A stretch of DNA of 56,194 bases. Source: Myxococcales bacterium. GTDB lineage: Bacteria; Myxococcota_A; SURF-8. Both the position numbers and the translations under genes were made by a program. The stretch spans positions 1-56,194 of the forward strand of contig QZKR01000051.1 of assembly GCA_003598065.1 (NCBI GenBank), given 5' to 3'. Positions 34,710 to 43,037 of the stretch are shown here, piece by piece; positions within the stretch are counted from its first letter, which is position 1; every line of letters starts with the position of its first letter. The notes below the pieces were generated by a model. That model was given only the letters and a program-made list of their open reading frames with translations, was not told where the DNA came from and did not search any database.

Positions 34710-35642
34710 ATGAACGCCCTGCACATAAGCGAAACCCTGTTCCCATTGATGCGGATCGCCTCCGTTGCGGCGATCATGTTTTTCTTTTCCGGATGCGGTT
34801 ATTATTTTGCGGATGACTCCGACGCGGCGGAAGATGGGGATGCGGAAAGCGCCGATGACGAGTCAAATGAAATGGATGACGAATCGGCAACACTGCATCC
34901 GAAATGGGTGCGCATTGGAAGTGGAATGTTCGATCTTGGGTGCTCGGCCGAAGAAGCGAACGGGGCGGGCGACCCCGCAATATGCGACGACGGAGATGAC
35001 ATAGACGGCAATCAGGCGAAAAGGGTTTCTGTCGCGGCGTTCGAAATGACTGAAACCGAAATCACCCGGCGCCAAATGGCGGACTGGATGCCAGCCGAGG
35101 AGAATCGGAGCCTTGAGGAAGGTGACGATTTTCCCGCGACGAATGTCACCTGGGATAAGGCAAGAGAATTCTGCAAATTGATCGGCGGTCGCCTTCCCAG
35201 CGAAGCCGAATGGGAATATGCTGCACGGGGCGGCGATATCGAGCAGAAAACGATCATCCGGAATTGCAATTCCGATGCAAGTTGTGAAACTGAGCGCGAC
35301 TGTATGCATTGCATAGCGAACTATGACGCAGAGGAAGTTGGGCCGGTGCGGCGAAAGCTGCCTAATGCGGCGGGGTTGTACGACATGCTCGGCAATGTCT
35401 GGGAATGGATGGAAGATGATTTCATGGGAAACGAGGCTTATCCCGGAGAACGCTCCAACGCGTGCCCCATTCGATCGAACCCGGCATCAAAAACACTGCG
35501 CGGCGGTGATTGGAGGAGCGTGATTGTGCCTTACTTCACCCGCCAGGGAGCTTACCACATTTCTGCCGACTACGAATCCGAGGATTTGACGGTTGGCTTT
35601 CGTTGCGCCCGCGGTTCAGGGCTGGCGGAATGCGAAGAATAG
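34710..35642 (+). CDS. FGE/SUMF1-like domain lipoprotein
   Basis: A 310-residue lipoprotein with its Cys in FFSGC (about residue 29) and a DGD-type acidic linker after it. Residues about 65-305 are an FGE/SUMF1-like domain: WVRIGSGMFDLGC, GGRLPSEAEWEYAARGG, GLYDMLGNVWEWMED, LRGGDWR and VGFRCAR. The two catalytic cysteines of true FGE, which follow the RGGS motif, are not present, so formylglycine formation is unlikely; a C-type-lectin-like ligand-binding role fits better. The start codon has a poorly spaced TAGGA overlapping the previous stop, which suggests coupled translation with the caspase-like gene. Confidence 0.85.
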   Translation: MNALHISETLFPLMRIASVAAIMFFFSGCGYYFADDSDAAEDGDAESADDESNEMDDESATLHPKWVRIGSGMFDLGCSAEEANGAGDPAICDDGDDIDGNQAKRVSVAAFEMTETEITRRQMADWMPAEENRSLEEGDDFPATNVTWDKAREFCKLIGGRLPSEAEWEYAARGGDIEQKTIIRNCNSDASCETERDCMHCIANYDAEEVGPVRRKLPNAAGLYDMLGNVWEWMEDDFMGNEAYPGERSNACPIRSNPASKTLRGGDWRSVIVPYFTRQGAYHISADYESEDLTVGFRCARGSGLAECEE

Positions 35643-35913
35643 GACACCACTTATTTCACAGTCCTGGTCGAATATATCATCCATGTTAAGCGCCGATCGA
35701 AGCGTCGTAAAGCGCTATACTTTTTCGCTCTCCGCACTCGAATTCTCGCTGGCGTCGACATCCAAGATCGCCGGCTGTTGCTGACCCGACCAGGGCGGTT
35801 GCGGGGCGAGTCTCCACCGTTCTGCTTGCTTTTCCTCCCGGAAACGATTAATTTCAGACCGGAATTTCACCTGCATATCCGTAGACAAATACCAGGAATT
35901 GGAGGAATCCGTC

Positions 35914-37653
35914 GTGGCGAAGACCTCGCGAAAATGGCTGCGGATTGCCCTGGCGAGCCTGTTGCTGCTTGCCGGCTTTTTCGAATCGCCGTCCTTGGCA
36001 GGGCAGCGCGGCGTCTACGTCACGCCGGTGCCTGGCAAGGAAGGCGGGCTGCTAGGCCCCACCAAGATCTACGACCGCTCCTACGCCGTGGTCATCGGCA
36101 TCAACCGCTACCAGAAGCTCCCCACGCTCACGGCCGCCGTCGCCGACGCCGAGGAGGTGGCCAAGGTTCTGGAAAACCACGGATTCGAGGTGGCCCTGCT
36201 GCGCGACGGGGAAGCCACGCGCGACGCGATCCGCATCCTGCTGGGCGACTCCCTGCGCCGGAAGGCGGAGACGAACGACCGGGTGCTTGTTTTCTTTTCC
36301 GGCCACGGCGACCGGCCCGACGCGATGGGCTACCTGATGCCGGTGGACGGAGACTACAAATCGCCCGTCTCCACGGGCATCTCGCTCAAAGAGATGCAGG
36401 ACTGGTTCGACACCTACCGCGCCAAGCACGTGATGTTCGTGGCCGACGCCTGCTACAGCGGCCTCGCCCTGCCCGTGACGAAGGCCGCGCCGCTGGACCC
36501 GGAGACGAAAAACTATCTGAAGATCATCACCTCCAGGCCGGTGCGTCTGGCGATGGTGGCCGGGGGCCGCGACGAGGAGGCGCTGGAGTGGCGCGGCAAG
36601 GGATTGTTCACCCGCTACTTCCTGGAAGCGCTTTCCGGCTCGGCGGACGAAAACCGGGACGGGATCATCGAGGCGCGCGAGATCGATGGGTACGTGCGCC
36701 CGCTCGTCGTGATGATGGCCAGCCAGCAATTCCGCAAGACGCAGGTGCCGCACATGGGCCGCGACGGCGAGGGGGAATTCGCGTTCCTCAACCCGCTGGG
36801 AGCCAGGCTGATGCTGGGGAGCCTGAAAGTGGCGAGCAGGCCGGAGGGCGGGCGAGTGTTGGTCAATGGCCAGGACACAGGGGTGCGAACCCCTGGCATG
36901 GTGGGCGACCTCAAACCGGGCCGGTACAAGGTTGCGGTGGAGAAGGACGGCCAGCGCTCTACCGAAATAGAAGTGGAGATCAATGCGGGTAGTGAATCAC
37001 CGGTGGCGCTGGCCTTGCCGTATGTGATCGAGAGGGTCGTTGGGAGGGAAGGCCCGCGCCCCTTGGCGCAGGGGAGGCTGGTGGCGAAAGCCACACGCAA
37101 AGAGACGGGCGAGGCGCTCGTAGGCGAGGTGTGGGCCAACGGGGTGAAGGTGGGGAGGACGGGCAATCCGCTTTCGCTCGATCCGGGTGTTTACAACCTG
37201 GAGGTGCGCTTCCAGGATAAGCCTCTGTATAAAGAGCAGGTGCGTGTGGCATCAGGCGGCGAGACGACGGTGAAGGCGTTTTTCTCTTGGCCGCTGGAGA
37301 AGCCGCAGGTTGAACAGACCTACGCGCCGAAGAGTGGGATGTCGGCCATGGCCAAGGGCGGCTGGTCCTTGCTGGGCATTGGTGCAGCGGGGATCGTCGC
37401 CGGCGGGGTGATGTACAAGCTAGCGCAGGACGAGATCGACGCGCAGGCGTCGTCCGGAAGCGGCGACCAGTCGGCCTACGACGCTTATGGCGCATCTGCC
37501 TACACGGGTTTTGCCGTGGGGGGAGCGGCGCTGGCGACGGGCGCGATTCTGCTCATCGTGAATGCAACGCAGAAACCGGCGGCGGCGGCCTATGTTCCCG
37601 TTCTGGAATCGGACGGGAAAGGCCTAATGGCCTCTTGGCGCTGGAGTTGGTGA
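35914..37653 (+). CDS. Exported caspase-like (C14) protein 2 with PEGA domain
   Basis: A 579-residue protein. The GTG at 35914 was chosen for GGAGG eight bases upstream and for its signal peptide (cleavage about SLAG); an earlier TTG at 35899 lies over the ribosome site. The caspase core has the His in VLVFFSGHGD (His131) and the Cys in FVADACYSG (Cys180). Residues about 270-325 look like a PEGA domain (LKVASRPEGGRVLVNGQ), followed by a second similar beta domain. Two hydrophobic segments near the C-terminus and an ASWRWSW ending match the architecture of caspase-like protein 1. The SBBP lipoprotein begins one base after the stop. High G+C and codon use look uniform. Confidence 0.9.
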   Translation: MAKTSRKWLRIALASLLLLAGFFESPSLAGQRGVYVTPVPGKEGGLLGPTKIYDRSYAVVIGINRYQKLPTLTAAVADAEEVAKVLENHGFEVALLRDGEATRDAIRILLGDSLRRKAETNDRVLVFFSGHGDRPDAMGYLMPVDGDYKSPVSTGISLKEMQDWFDTYRAKHVMFVADACYSGLALPVTKAAPLDPETKNYLKIITSRPVRLAMVAGGRDEEALEWRGKGLFTRYFLEALSGSADENRDGIIEAREIDGYVRPLVVMMASQQFRKTQVPHMGRDGEGEFAFLNPLGARLMLGSLKVASRPEGGRVLVNGQDTGVRTPGMVGDLKPGRYKVAVEKDGQRSTEIEVEINAGSESPVALALPYVIERVVGREGPRPLAQGRLVAKATRKETGEALVGEVWANGVKVGRTGNPLSLDPGVYNLEVRFQDKPLYKEQVRVASGGETTVKAFFSWPLEKPQVEQTYAPKSGMSAMAKGGWSLLGIGAAGIVAGGVMYKLAQDEIDAQASSGSGDQSAYDAYGASAYTGFAVGGAALATGAILLIVNATQKPAAAAYVPVLESDGKGLMASWRWSW

Positions 37654-37654
37654 G

Positions 37655-39028
37655 GTGACAGCCTTGCGCGCGCTACGGTTTCTGCTTGGTCTCCTGTTTC
37701 TGTGTTGGAGCTTATGCTCCTGCCTGGAATGGCCGGAGGTGGGCGGTGAAGGCCAGCCCTGCGTGGCCAATGGGACCTGCGTATCCGGTTTGGCGTGCGT
37801 GGATGGGCAGTGCGTATCTCTGGATGCTTCTGACGGAGACGAAGACGCCAACGGCAAAACAGACGGCGATGCAGACGGCGATGCAGACGGCGACACAGAC
37901 AACAACACTGACAGCGACACCGGCGGCGTCCACCTCTGGAGTAGGCGTTTCGGCTCGACCGGCTGGGACACCGGCTATTCCGTCGCAGTCGACAGCGGCG
38001 GGAATGTCCTGGTGACGGGGAGTTTTCTCGGCACGGTCAACTTTGGCGGTGACGATTTGACCAGCAATGGCGATGATGACATTTTCCTGGCCAAGTACGA
38101 TACCTATGGCAACCACATCTGGAGCAAGCACTTCGGCGCGGCCGACGGCGATGGTGGCACTTCCGTTTCGATCGACGGCAGCGGGAATGTCCTGATGACG
38201 GGGAGTTTTCGCGGCACGGTCAACTTCGGCGGCAACGATTTAACCAGTGCGGGTTGGAATAATATTTTCCTGGCCAAGTTCGACGGCGACGGCCACCACA
38301 TCTGGAGCAAGCATTTCGGCGCAAATCACATCGGGGAAACAGGCAATTCCGTCTCGGTCGACGGCGACAGGAATGTCCTGGTGACAGGGAAATTTCTAGG
38401 CACGGTCAACTTTGGCGGCGACGACTTAACAAGCGAGGGCGACGAGGACATTTTCCTGGCCAAGTATGACAGCGATGGCAACCACCTTTGGAGTAAGCGC
38501 TTCGGCGCGGACGGCTATGATAATGGTCAGTCAGTCTCGGTCGATGGTAACGGGAACGTCCTAGTGACAGGGTACTTTAACGGTAGGGTAAGCTTCGGTG
38601 GCCCCTATTTTACAAGTTTCGGTAATCATAGTGACATTTTCCTTGCTAAGTTCGATGACGGCGGAAACCACATATGGAGCAAACAATTCGGCTCGGGCAG
38701 TTATGACGAAGGATATTCCGTTTCGGTCGATCAGGACGGGAACGTTTTCGCAACGGGCATTTTTCAGCAAATAGTCAGCTTCGGCGGCGAGGATTTGATT
38801 AGCGAGGGAGACTTAGACATTTTTCTGGCCAAGTTCAGCAGCAATGGTAGCCACATCTGGAGCAAGCGTTTTGGTTCGTATGACGAGGATATCGGCACTT
38901 CCGTTTCGGTTGACCGCAGCGGGGATATCCTAGTGACGGGACAATTCCACGACACGGTCAATTTCGGCGGCGATGATCTGACCAGCGCTGATAATTATGA
39001 CATCTTCATGATGAAATGTGGCCGCTGA
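37655..39028 (+). CDS. SBBP-type beta-propeller lipoprotein
   Basis: A 457-residue lipoprotein starting at a GTG one base after the caspase-like stop (coupled). The signal LLGLLFLCWSLCSC is followed by the mature start CLEWPEVGGEGQPC. Then come a short Cys knot, a DGDADGD-rich linker (about 55-85), and six SBBP repeats of about 60 residues (HIWSKHFG, VNFGGDDLTS, DIFLAKFD). Six repeats can make one propeller. The leader DNA (37679-37740) is nearly the same as in the genes at 39201, 39980 and 41736, so they share a recent origin for that part. The propeller is otherwise unlike its neighbours. Confidence 0.88.
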   Translation: MTALRALRFLLGLLFLCWSLCSCLEWPEVGGEGQPCVANGTCVSGLACVDGQCVSLDASDGDEDANGKTDGDADGDADGDTDNNTDSDTGGVHLWSRRFGSTGWDTGYSVAVDSGGNVLVTGSFLGTVNFGGDDLTSNGDDDIFLAKYDTYGNHIWSKHFGAADGDGGTSVSIDGSGNVLMTGSFRGTVNFGGNDLTSAGWNNIFLAKFDGDGHHIWSKHFGANHIGETGNSVSVDGDRNVLVTGKFLGTVNFGGDDLTSEGDEDIFLAKYDSDGNHLWSKRFGADGYDNGQSVSVDGNGNVLVTGYFNGRVSFGGPYFTSFGNHSDIFLAKFDDGGNHIWSKQFGSGSYDEGYSVSVDQDGNVFATGIFQQIVSFGGEDLISEGDLDIFLAKFSSNGSHIWSKRFGSYDEDIGTSVSVDRSGDILVTGQFHDTVNFGGDDLTSADNYDIFMMKCGR

Positions 39029-39079
39029 AGACGATGCCATGTCATACGGCTCCCGCACGCCCACGCAGAGGCCAGGATA

Positions 39080-39093
39080 GTTGACCGGTCAAC
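39080..39093. promoter_or_regulatory. 14-bp perfect palindrome, possible operator
   Basis: GTTGACCGGTCAAC is self-complementary and lies about 110 bases before the lipoprotein gene at 39201. A DNA-binding dimer could use it, but a single copy proves nothing. Confidence 0.25.
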
Positions 39094-39200
39094 CGTCCAA
39101 TGCCTTGCTGATCGGGACAACACCGCGGCGATGTTGAGCTTTTACTTTTTTAACCCTTTGAAAGTGCGGATGGCGCTCTCCGCGAAAAATAGATGAGGTA

Positions 39201-39953
39201 ATGAAGGCACGCATCTTACGACTCTTGCTTGGTCTCCTGTTTCTGTGCTGGAGCTTATGCTCTTGCCTGGAGTGGCCGGAATACACACCTCCCGGAGATC
39301 CTCAGCTTACCTGGGTTTCGATCCCGGCTGGCACATTCCAGATGGGCTGTGTGCCGCAAGACGAGGATTGCGAAAGCGATGAAATCCCCCGTCATTCGGT
39401 AACGGTTTCGGCCTTCGAGATGACGGAAACGGAAATTACCCAGGCCCAGTACGTAGCAATTATCGGCAGCAACCCAAGCCGCTTCCATAATTGCCCGGAT
39501 TGTCCGGTGGAACAGGTGGACTGGTACGATGCCAAGGTTTTTTGCGAGGCGGTTGGGGGTCGCTTGCCTTCCGAGGCGGAATGGGAGTATGCGGCGCGGG
39601 CGATAACAACCACCATATTTTATTGCGGTGACAACCCAAGCTGCCTGGACAGTATCGCTTGTTGGAATACAAACATTCCATGCCCCGTCGGCCAGAAAAC
39701 GGCGAACGATTTTGGCCTGTATAACATGCTGGGAAACGTGTGCGAATGGACCGAAGACTGCTGGCATGATAATTACACGGGGGTGCCGACAACAGGCAGC
39801 GTCTGGGCAGGTGTGGACTGCTCATACCGTGTCTTGCGCGGCGGGGGTTGGTACCTCGACGCCGAGACCATCCGCGCTTCGAATCGGGCCGGGAACAAGC
39901 CGGGCAACCCAAACGACATCGACGGGTTCCGATGTTCCCGGGACGAAAATTGA
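39201..39953 (+). CDS. CLEWPE lipoprotein with FGE-like domain (A)
   Basis: A 250-residue lipoprotein: signal LLLGLLFLCWSLCSC, mature CLEWPEYTPPGDPQ, then an FGE/SUMF1-like domain (QLTWVSIPAGTFQMGC, GGRLPSEAEWEYAARA, GLYNMLGNVCEWTEDCWH, RGGGW, GFRCSRDEN). FGE catalytic cysteines are missing at the expected place after the RGG motif. The interval from RGG to GFRC is exactly 33 residues, the same as in the 40819 and 41736 proteins, but its interior is very different. The start overlaps a two-codon frame ATG-AGG-TAA (39193-39201) in a TAATG arrangement. The next gene carries the DUF1566 domain that is fused to an FGE-like domain in 41736-42977. Confidence 0.88.
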   Translation: MKARILRLLLGLLFLCWSLCSCLEWPEYTPPGDPQLTWVSIPAGTFQMGCVPQDEDCESDEIPRHSVTVSAFEMTETEITQAQYVAIIGSNPSRFHNCPDCPVEQVDWYDAKVFCEAVGGRLPSEAEWEYAARAITTTIFYCGDNPSCLDSIACWNTNIPCPVGQKTANDFGLYNMLGNVCEWTEDCWHDNYTGVPTTGSVWAGVDCSYRVLRGGGWYLDAETIRASNRAGNKPGNPNDIDGFRCSRDEN

Positions 39954-40055
39954 CCCTTTGGCGGAAAATCAATGAAATAATGAAGGTACGTATCTTGCGA
40001 CTCCTGCTTGGTCTCCTGTTTCTGTGCTGGAGCTTATGTTCCTGCCTGGAGTGGC
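39934..40055 (+). repeat. Duplicated gene-junction segment, copy A
   Basis: This segment spans the end of one FGE-like gene (RDEN and stop), the 26-base spacer, and the leader of the next lipoprotein up to the CLEWP codons. A close copy lies at 41684-41806. The leader half is also shared with 37679-37740 and 39221-39280. It marks tandem duplication within the array. Confidence 0.8.
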
Positions 40056-40624
40056 CGGAATACTCACTCCCCGAGGGCGAAGAAGGCGGCCTCTGCAGAG
40101 GAGACGAGCCCCTTTGCAATGAAGGCTTGGTTTGCAATCTCGATACCGATAGCTGTGAAGCCCCAGTAACCGATGGGGACGCCTTTACGACCTGGACCGA
40201 TTCCTCCTCCGGCCTGGCATGGCAGAACCCGGAAGCCGGGGATGCCATGATTTGGCAGGAAGCAAAGGATTACTGTTCCAACCTTACGCTGGATGGCGGG
40301 GGCTGGAGGCTGCCGAAAATTAGTGAATTGCGCGGGCTGATCCGAGGTTGCTCTGCGACCGAATCGGGCGGAAGCTGCGATATTGACGATGAAGATTGTC
40401 TAGAATGGTCCTGCTGGGACAGTCTCTGCACGGGCTGCTCAAATGGCGATGGTCCTGCGGATGGTTGCTACTGGCCGGATGAGATGGAGGGTGTGTGCAA
40501 ATCCTACTGGTCCTCCTCGCCTAGCGAGGGTACCGAGGATGACGCTTGGCACGTGTACTTTAACGCCGGTGGGGTGTACAACGACTCAATCAGCCGCAGC
40601 TACAAAGTCCGTTGTGTAAGGTAG
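39980..40624 (+). CDS. CLEWPE lipoprotein with DUF1566 (Lcl) domain
   Basis: A 214-residue lipoprotein with signal and mature start CLEWPEYSLPEGEE, a short Cys knot (CRGDEPLCNEGLVC) and one DUF1566 domain (about 62-214: TTWTDSSSGLAWQNPEAG, GGGWRLPKISELRGLIRGC, YWSSSP, VRCVR). The start at 39980 was chosen over longer frames because it opens the signal; it overlaps a two-codon frame ATG-AAA-TAA (39972-39980) in TAATG, and the GGCGGA at 39960-39965 is better placed for that mini-frame. The DUF1566 domain pairs in sequence with the C-terminal half of the fusion at 41736-42977. Confidence 0.87.
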   Translation: MKVRILRLLLGLLFLCWSLCSCLEWPEYSLPEGEEGGLCRGDEPLCNEGLVCNLDTDSCEAPVTDGDAFTTWTDSSSGLAWQNPEAGDAMIWQEAKDYCSNLTLDGGGWRLPKISELRGLIRGCSATESGGSCDIDDEDCLEWSCWDSLCTGCSNGDGPADGCYWPDEMEGVCKSYWSSSPSEGTEDDAWHVYFNAGGVYNDSISRSYKVRCVR

Positions 40625-40818
40625 GTCGCCCGGGAGAAACCGAGAGCCCTTCCTGGGAATCATTACAGGACTGAAACCAAAATACCAGGAAAGTTAGAGA
40701 CAAATGAGCCGTTTTCAAAAGGCTTTGGGTGTCCCTGTTGATAGCACTGAATGTTTGGAGCAGGCCGACAACACACCGCTTTCGTTGGTGATAGGTTTTG
40801 TGAGGCATTGGCAACATA

Positions 40819-41703
40819 ATGACGAGACGTGAATACTTTACGGCGAAGTGCCTTTTCATATTCGCCCTGGCGCTCCCGTCCTGTCTCGAATGGCCAGAGG
40901 TCGGCGGCGAGGATCAACCATGTGCGGACAGCGGCAGTTGCTGGGAGGGATTGGACTGCTGCGACGACTTTGTTTGCCGTGAGAGTTGCACCACGGACGG
41001 GGACGCCGTGGACGGGGAAGAGTGGACTCCTCACGACCCTCAACTTACCTGGGTTTCCATTCCTTCAGGTACCTTTCAGATGGGCTGCGTACCTCAGGAG
41101 GACGGTTGTTACGATAACGTAGAGCCTCGTCATTCCGTGTCCGTTTCGGCGTTTGAGATGACGGAAACGGAAGTCACCGAGCGCCAGTACTATGCCTTGA
41201 CGGGGCAGCGGCAGATGTATTTCTCAAGCAACGGCTGGGACTGCCCGGTGGGTGGTGTGGGTTGGGACGAAGCTAAAGCCTTCTGCGAGGCAGTGGGTGG
41301 ACGTTTGCCAAGCGAAGCGGAATGGGAGTACGCAGCGCGTGCAGGTACGACAACAATCTACTACTGCGGCGACGAGTCAAGCTGCCTGGACGACATCGCT
41401 TGGTTTGAAGATAACAGCTATTATAAATTGCAGCCCGTTGGTGGGAAGGACCCGAACGCCTTCGGCTTGTATGACATAATAGGGAATGTAGTGGAATGGG
41501 TTGAGGATTGCTGGCATTCTAACTACGACAGTGCTCAAAGTACTGGTGGAGTCTGGGCAGGCGGCGATTGCTCGGAGCGTGTGGTGCGGGGTGGGGGTGT
41601 GTACGACCATGCTGGGATCTTGAGTTTGTCGTTCCGTTACAGTATCACTCCCGGCACACATGGCGACGCCACCGGGTTTCGCTGCTCCCGGGACGAAAAT
41701 TGA
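40819..41703 (+). CDS. CLEWPE lipoprotein with FGE-like domain (B)
   Basis: A 294-residue lipoprotein. Its signal peptide (MTRREYFTAKCLFIFALALPSC) differs from its neighbours', but the mature start CLEWPEVGGEDQPC matches that of the SBBP lipoprotein at 37655, pointing to a leader swap. A Cys-rich knot and a DGDAVDGEE linker come before an FGE/SUMF1-like domain (QLTWVSIPSGTFQMGC to GFRCSRDEN). Catalytic FGE cysteines are absent. The RGG to GFRC segment is 33 residues, length-matched with copies 39201 and 41736. The upstream 194 bases hold no gene and no clear promoter. Confidence 0.87.
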   Translation: MTRREYFTAKCLFIFALALPSCLEWPEVGGEDQPCADSGSCWEGLDCCDDFVCRESCTTDGDAVDGEEWTPHDPQLTWVSIPSGTFQMGCVPQEDGCYDNVEPRHSVSVSAFEMTETEVTERQYYALTGQRQMYFSSNGWDCPVGGVGWDEAKAFCEAVGGRLPSEAEWEYAARAGTTTIYYCGDESSCLDDIAWFEDNSYYKLQPVGGKDPNAFGLYDIIGNVVEWVEDCWHSNYDSAQSTGGVWAGGDCSERVVRGGGVYDHAGILSLSFRYSITPGTHGDATGFRCSRDEN

Positions 41704-41806
41704 TCCTTTAGCGGAAGATCAATGAAATAATAAAGGTGCGTATCTTGCGACTTTTGCTCGGTCTCCTAATTTTGTGCTGGAGCTTATGCTCCTGCCTGGA
41801 GTGGCC
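41684..41806 (+). repeat. Duplicated gene-junction segment, copy B
   Basis: Matches 39934-40055 over the end of the FGE-like gene, the spacer and the next leader. Here the ATG used by copy A has become ATA, so initiation must move to the GTG at 41736. The upstream frame ATG-AAA-TAA (41722-41730) is kept. Confidence 0.8.
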
Positions 41807-42977
41807 TGGGGATCCCCAGCTGACCTGGGTGTCAATCCCCGCGGGCACGTTTCAGATGGGCTGCGTGCCGCAAGACGAGGCTTGTTATAGCGATGAAAGC
41901 CCCCGGCATTCGGTGACGGTTTCGGCTTTCAAGATGACGGAGACGGAGATCACCCAGCATCAGTACTACGCTGTGACGGGCGAGCGGCCGAGTTATTTCT
42001 CAGATTGCGGCGGGGACTGCCCGGTGGAACAGGTGAATTGGAACGAGGCGAAGGCGTTCTGCGAGGAGGTCGGAGGTCGTCTTCCGACGGAGGCGGAATG
42101 GGAATATGCGGCGCGGACGGGGACGACGACGATCTACTATTGCGGCGACGAGGCAAGCTGTCTGAACAGTATCATCTGTCAGAATATAGACAGTACATGC
42201 CCCGTTGGCCAGAAGACGGCGAACGATTTTGGCCTGTACGACATGCTGGGGAACGTATGGGAGTGGGGGGAGGACTGCTGGCATTCGACCCATGACAGCG
42301 CTCCGGGCACTAGCGGAGTTTGGGCAGACGGTGATTGCTCAACTCGTGTCCTGCGTGGTGGGTGGAATAATTACGACTTCAGGTACGTTCGCGCTTCGAG
42401 TCGGAGTAGGAACTTCCCTGACAGTACGGCTTACTACTACGGCTTTCGTTGTGCCCGGGCGAACGGAGATACCTCGGATCGGAACGCGGGTGCGGACGAG
42501 GACATCACAGATGTGGACAACACAGACAGGGAGACCATGACTTTTTGGACCGATTCCACCTCGGGGCTGACTTGGCAGAACCCTCCTGATGAAAACACTA
42601 TGAATTGGCAAGAAGCGATGGATTACTGCACCGGTCTTTCCCTGGAAAACAGCGGTTGGCGGCTGCCGACGATTACCGAGTTACGCAGCTTAATTCGGGG
42701 CTGCAAGGCGATCGAGACGGATGGAAGCTGCAATATCAATGTGGAAGATTGTTTGGCGTCGTCTTGCCGAGACAGTGCATGTGATGGATGTTCGAACGGA
42801 GATGATTCCGCGGCTGGCTGCTATTGGCTGAGCAACTTAGAAGGGGCGTGTTCATGGTACTGGTCCTCCTCGCCCCTCGATAACGATGAGTATCGCGCGT
42901 GGGTCGTAGACTTCAGCGGCGGTGTCTCCCACCTCGGCAAGGTCGATAGCGCCATTTATGTCCGTTGTGTGAGGTAG
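41736..42977 (+). CDS. Fusion lipoprotein: FGE-like plus DUF1566 domains
   Basis: A 413-residue lipoprotein starting at GTG (signal LLLGLLILCWSLCSC, mature CLEWPGDPQ). Residues about 28-245 are an FGE/SUMF1-like domain lacking the catalytic cysteines; residues about 265-413 are a DUF1566 domain ending YVRCVR. The linker is acidic (ADEDITDVDNTDRE). The two halves correspond to the separate genes at 39201 and 39980, in the same order, so this is either a fusion of that pair or its unsplit ancestor. The Shine-Dalgarno is poor at the GTG, and the best site (GCGGAAG) faces the two-codon frame upstream, which suggests reinitiation. Confidence 0.87.
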   Translation: MRILRLLLGLLILCWSLCSCLEWPGDPQLTWVSIPAGTFQMGCVPQDEACYSDESPRHSVTVSAFKMTETEITQHQYYAVTGERPSYFSDCGGDCPVEQVNWNEAKAFCEEVGGRLPTEAEWEYAARTGTTTIYYCGDEASCLNSIICQNIDSTCPVGQKTANDFGLYDMLGNVWEWGEDCWHSTHDSAPGTSGVWADGDCSTRVLRGGWNNYDFRYVRASSRSRNFPDSTAYYYGFRCARANGDTSDRNAGADEDITDVDNTDRETMTFWTDSTSGLTWQNPPDENTMNWQEAMDYCTGLSLENSGWRLPTITELRSLIRGCKAIETDGSCNINVEDCLASSCRDSACDGCSNGDDSAAGCYWLSNLEGACSWYWSSSPLDNDEYRAWVVDFSGGVSHLGKVDSAIYVRCVR

Positions 42978-43037
42978 GGGTAGCGCGTTCGAGACCGTGA
43001 AGTGGATGATTTGATGCTTTGGTTCTTTTGCCCTTTT

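Noticed and set aside
35778..36992. Frame of about 400 codons on the plus strand over the second caspase gene
   Set aside because: It is an Arg/Pro/Gly-rich shadow of a GC-rich gene in another frame; the caspase motifs lie in the 35914 frame.
34710..42977. Sulfatase-activating formylglycine enzymes
   Set aside because: The catalytic cysteines are missing, the proteins are lipoproteins, and no sulfatase is present.
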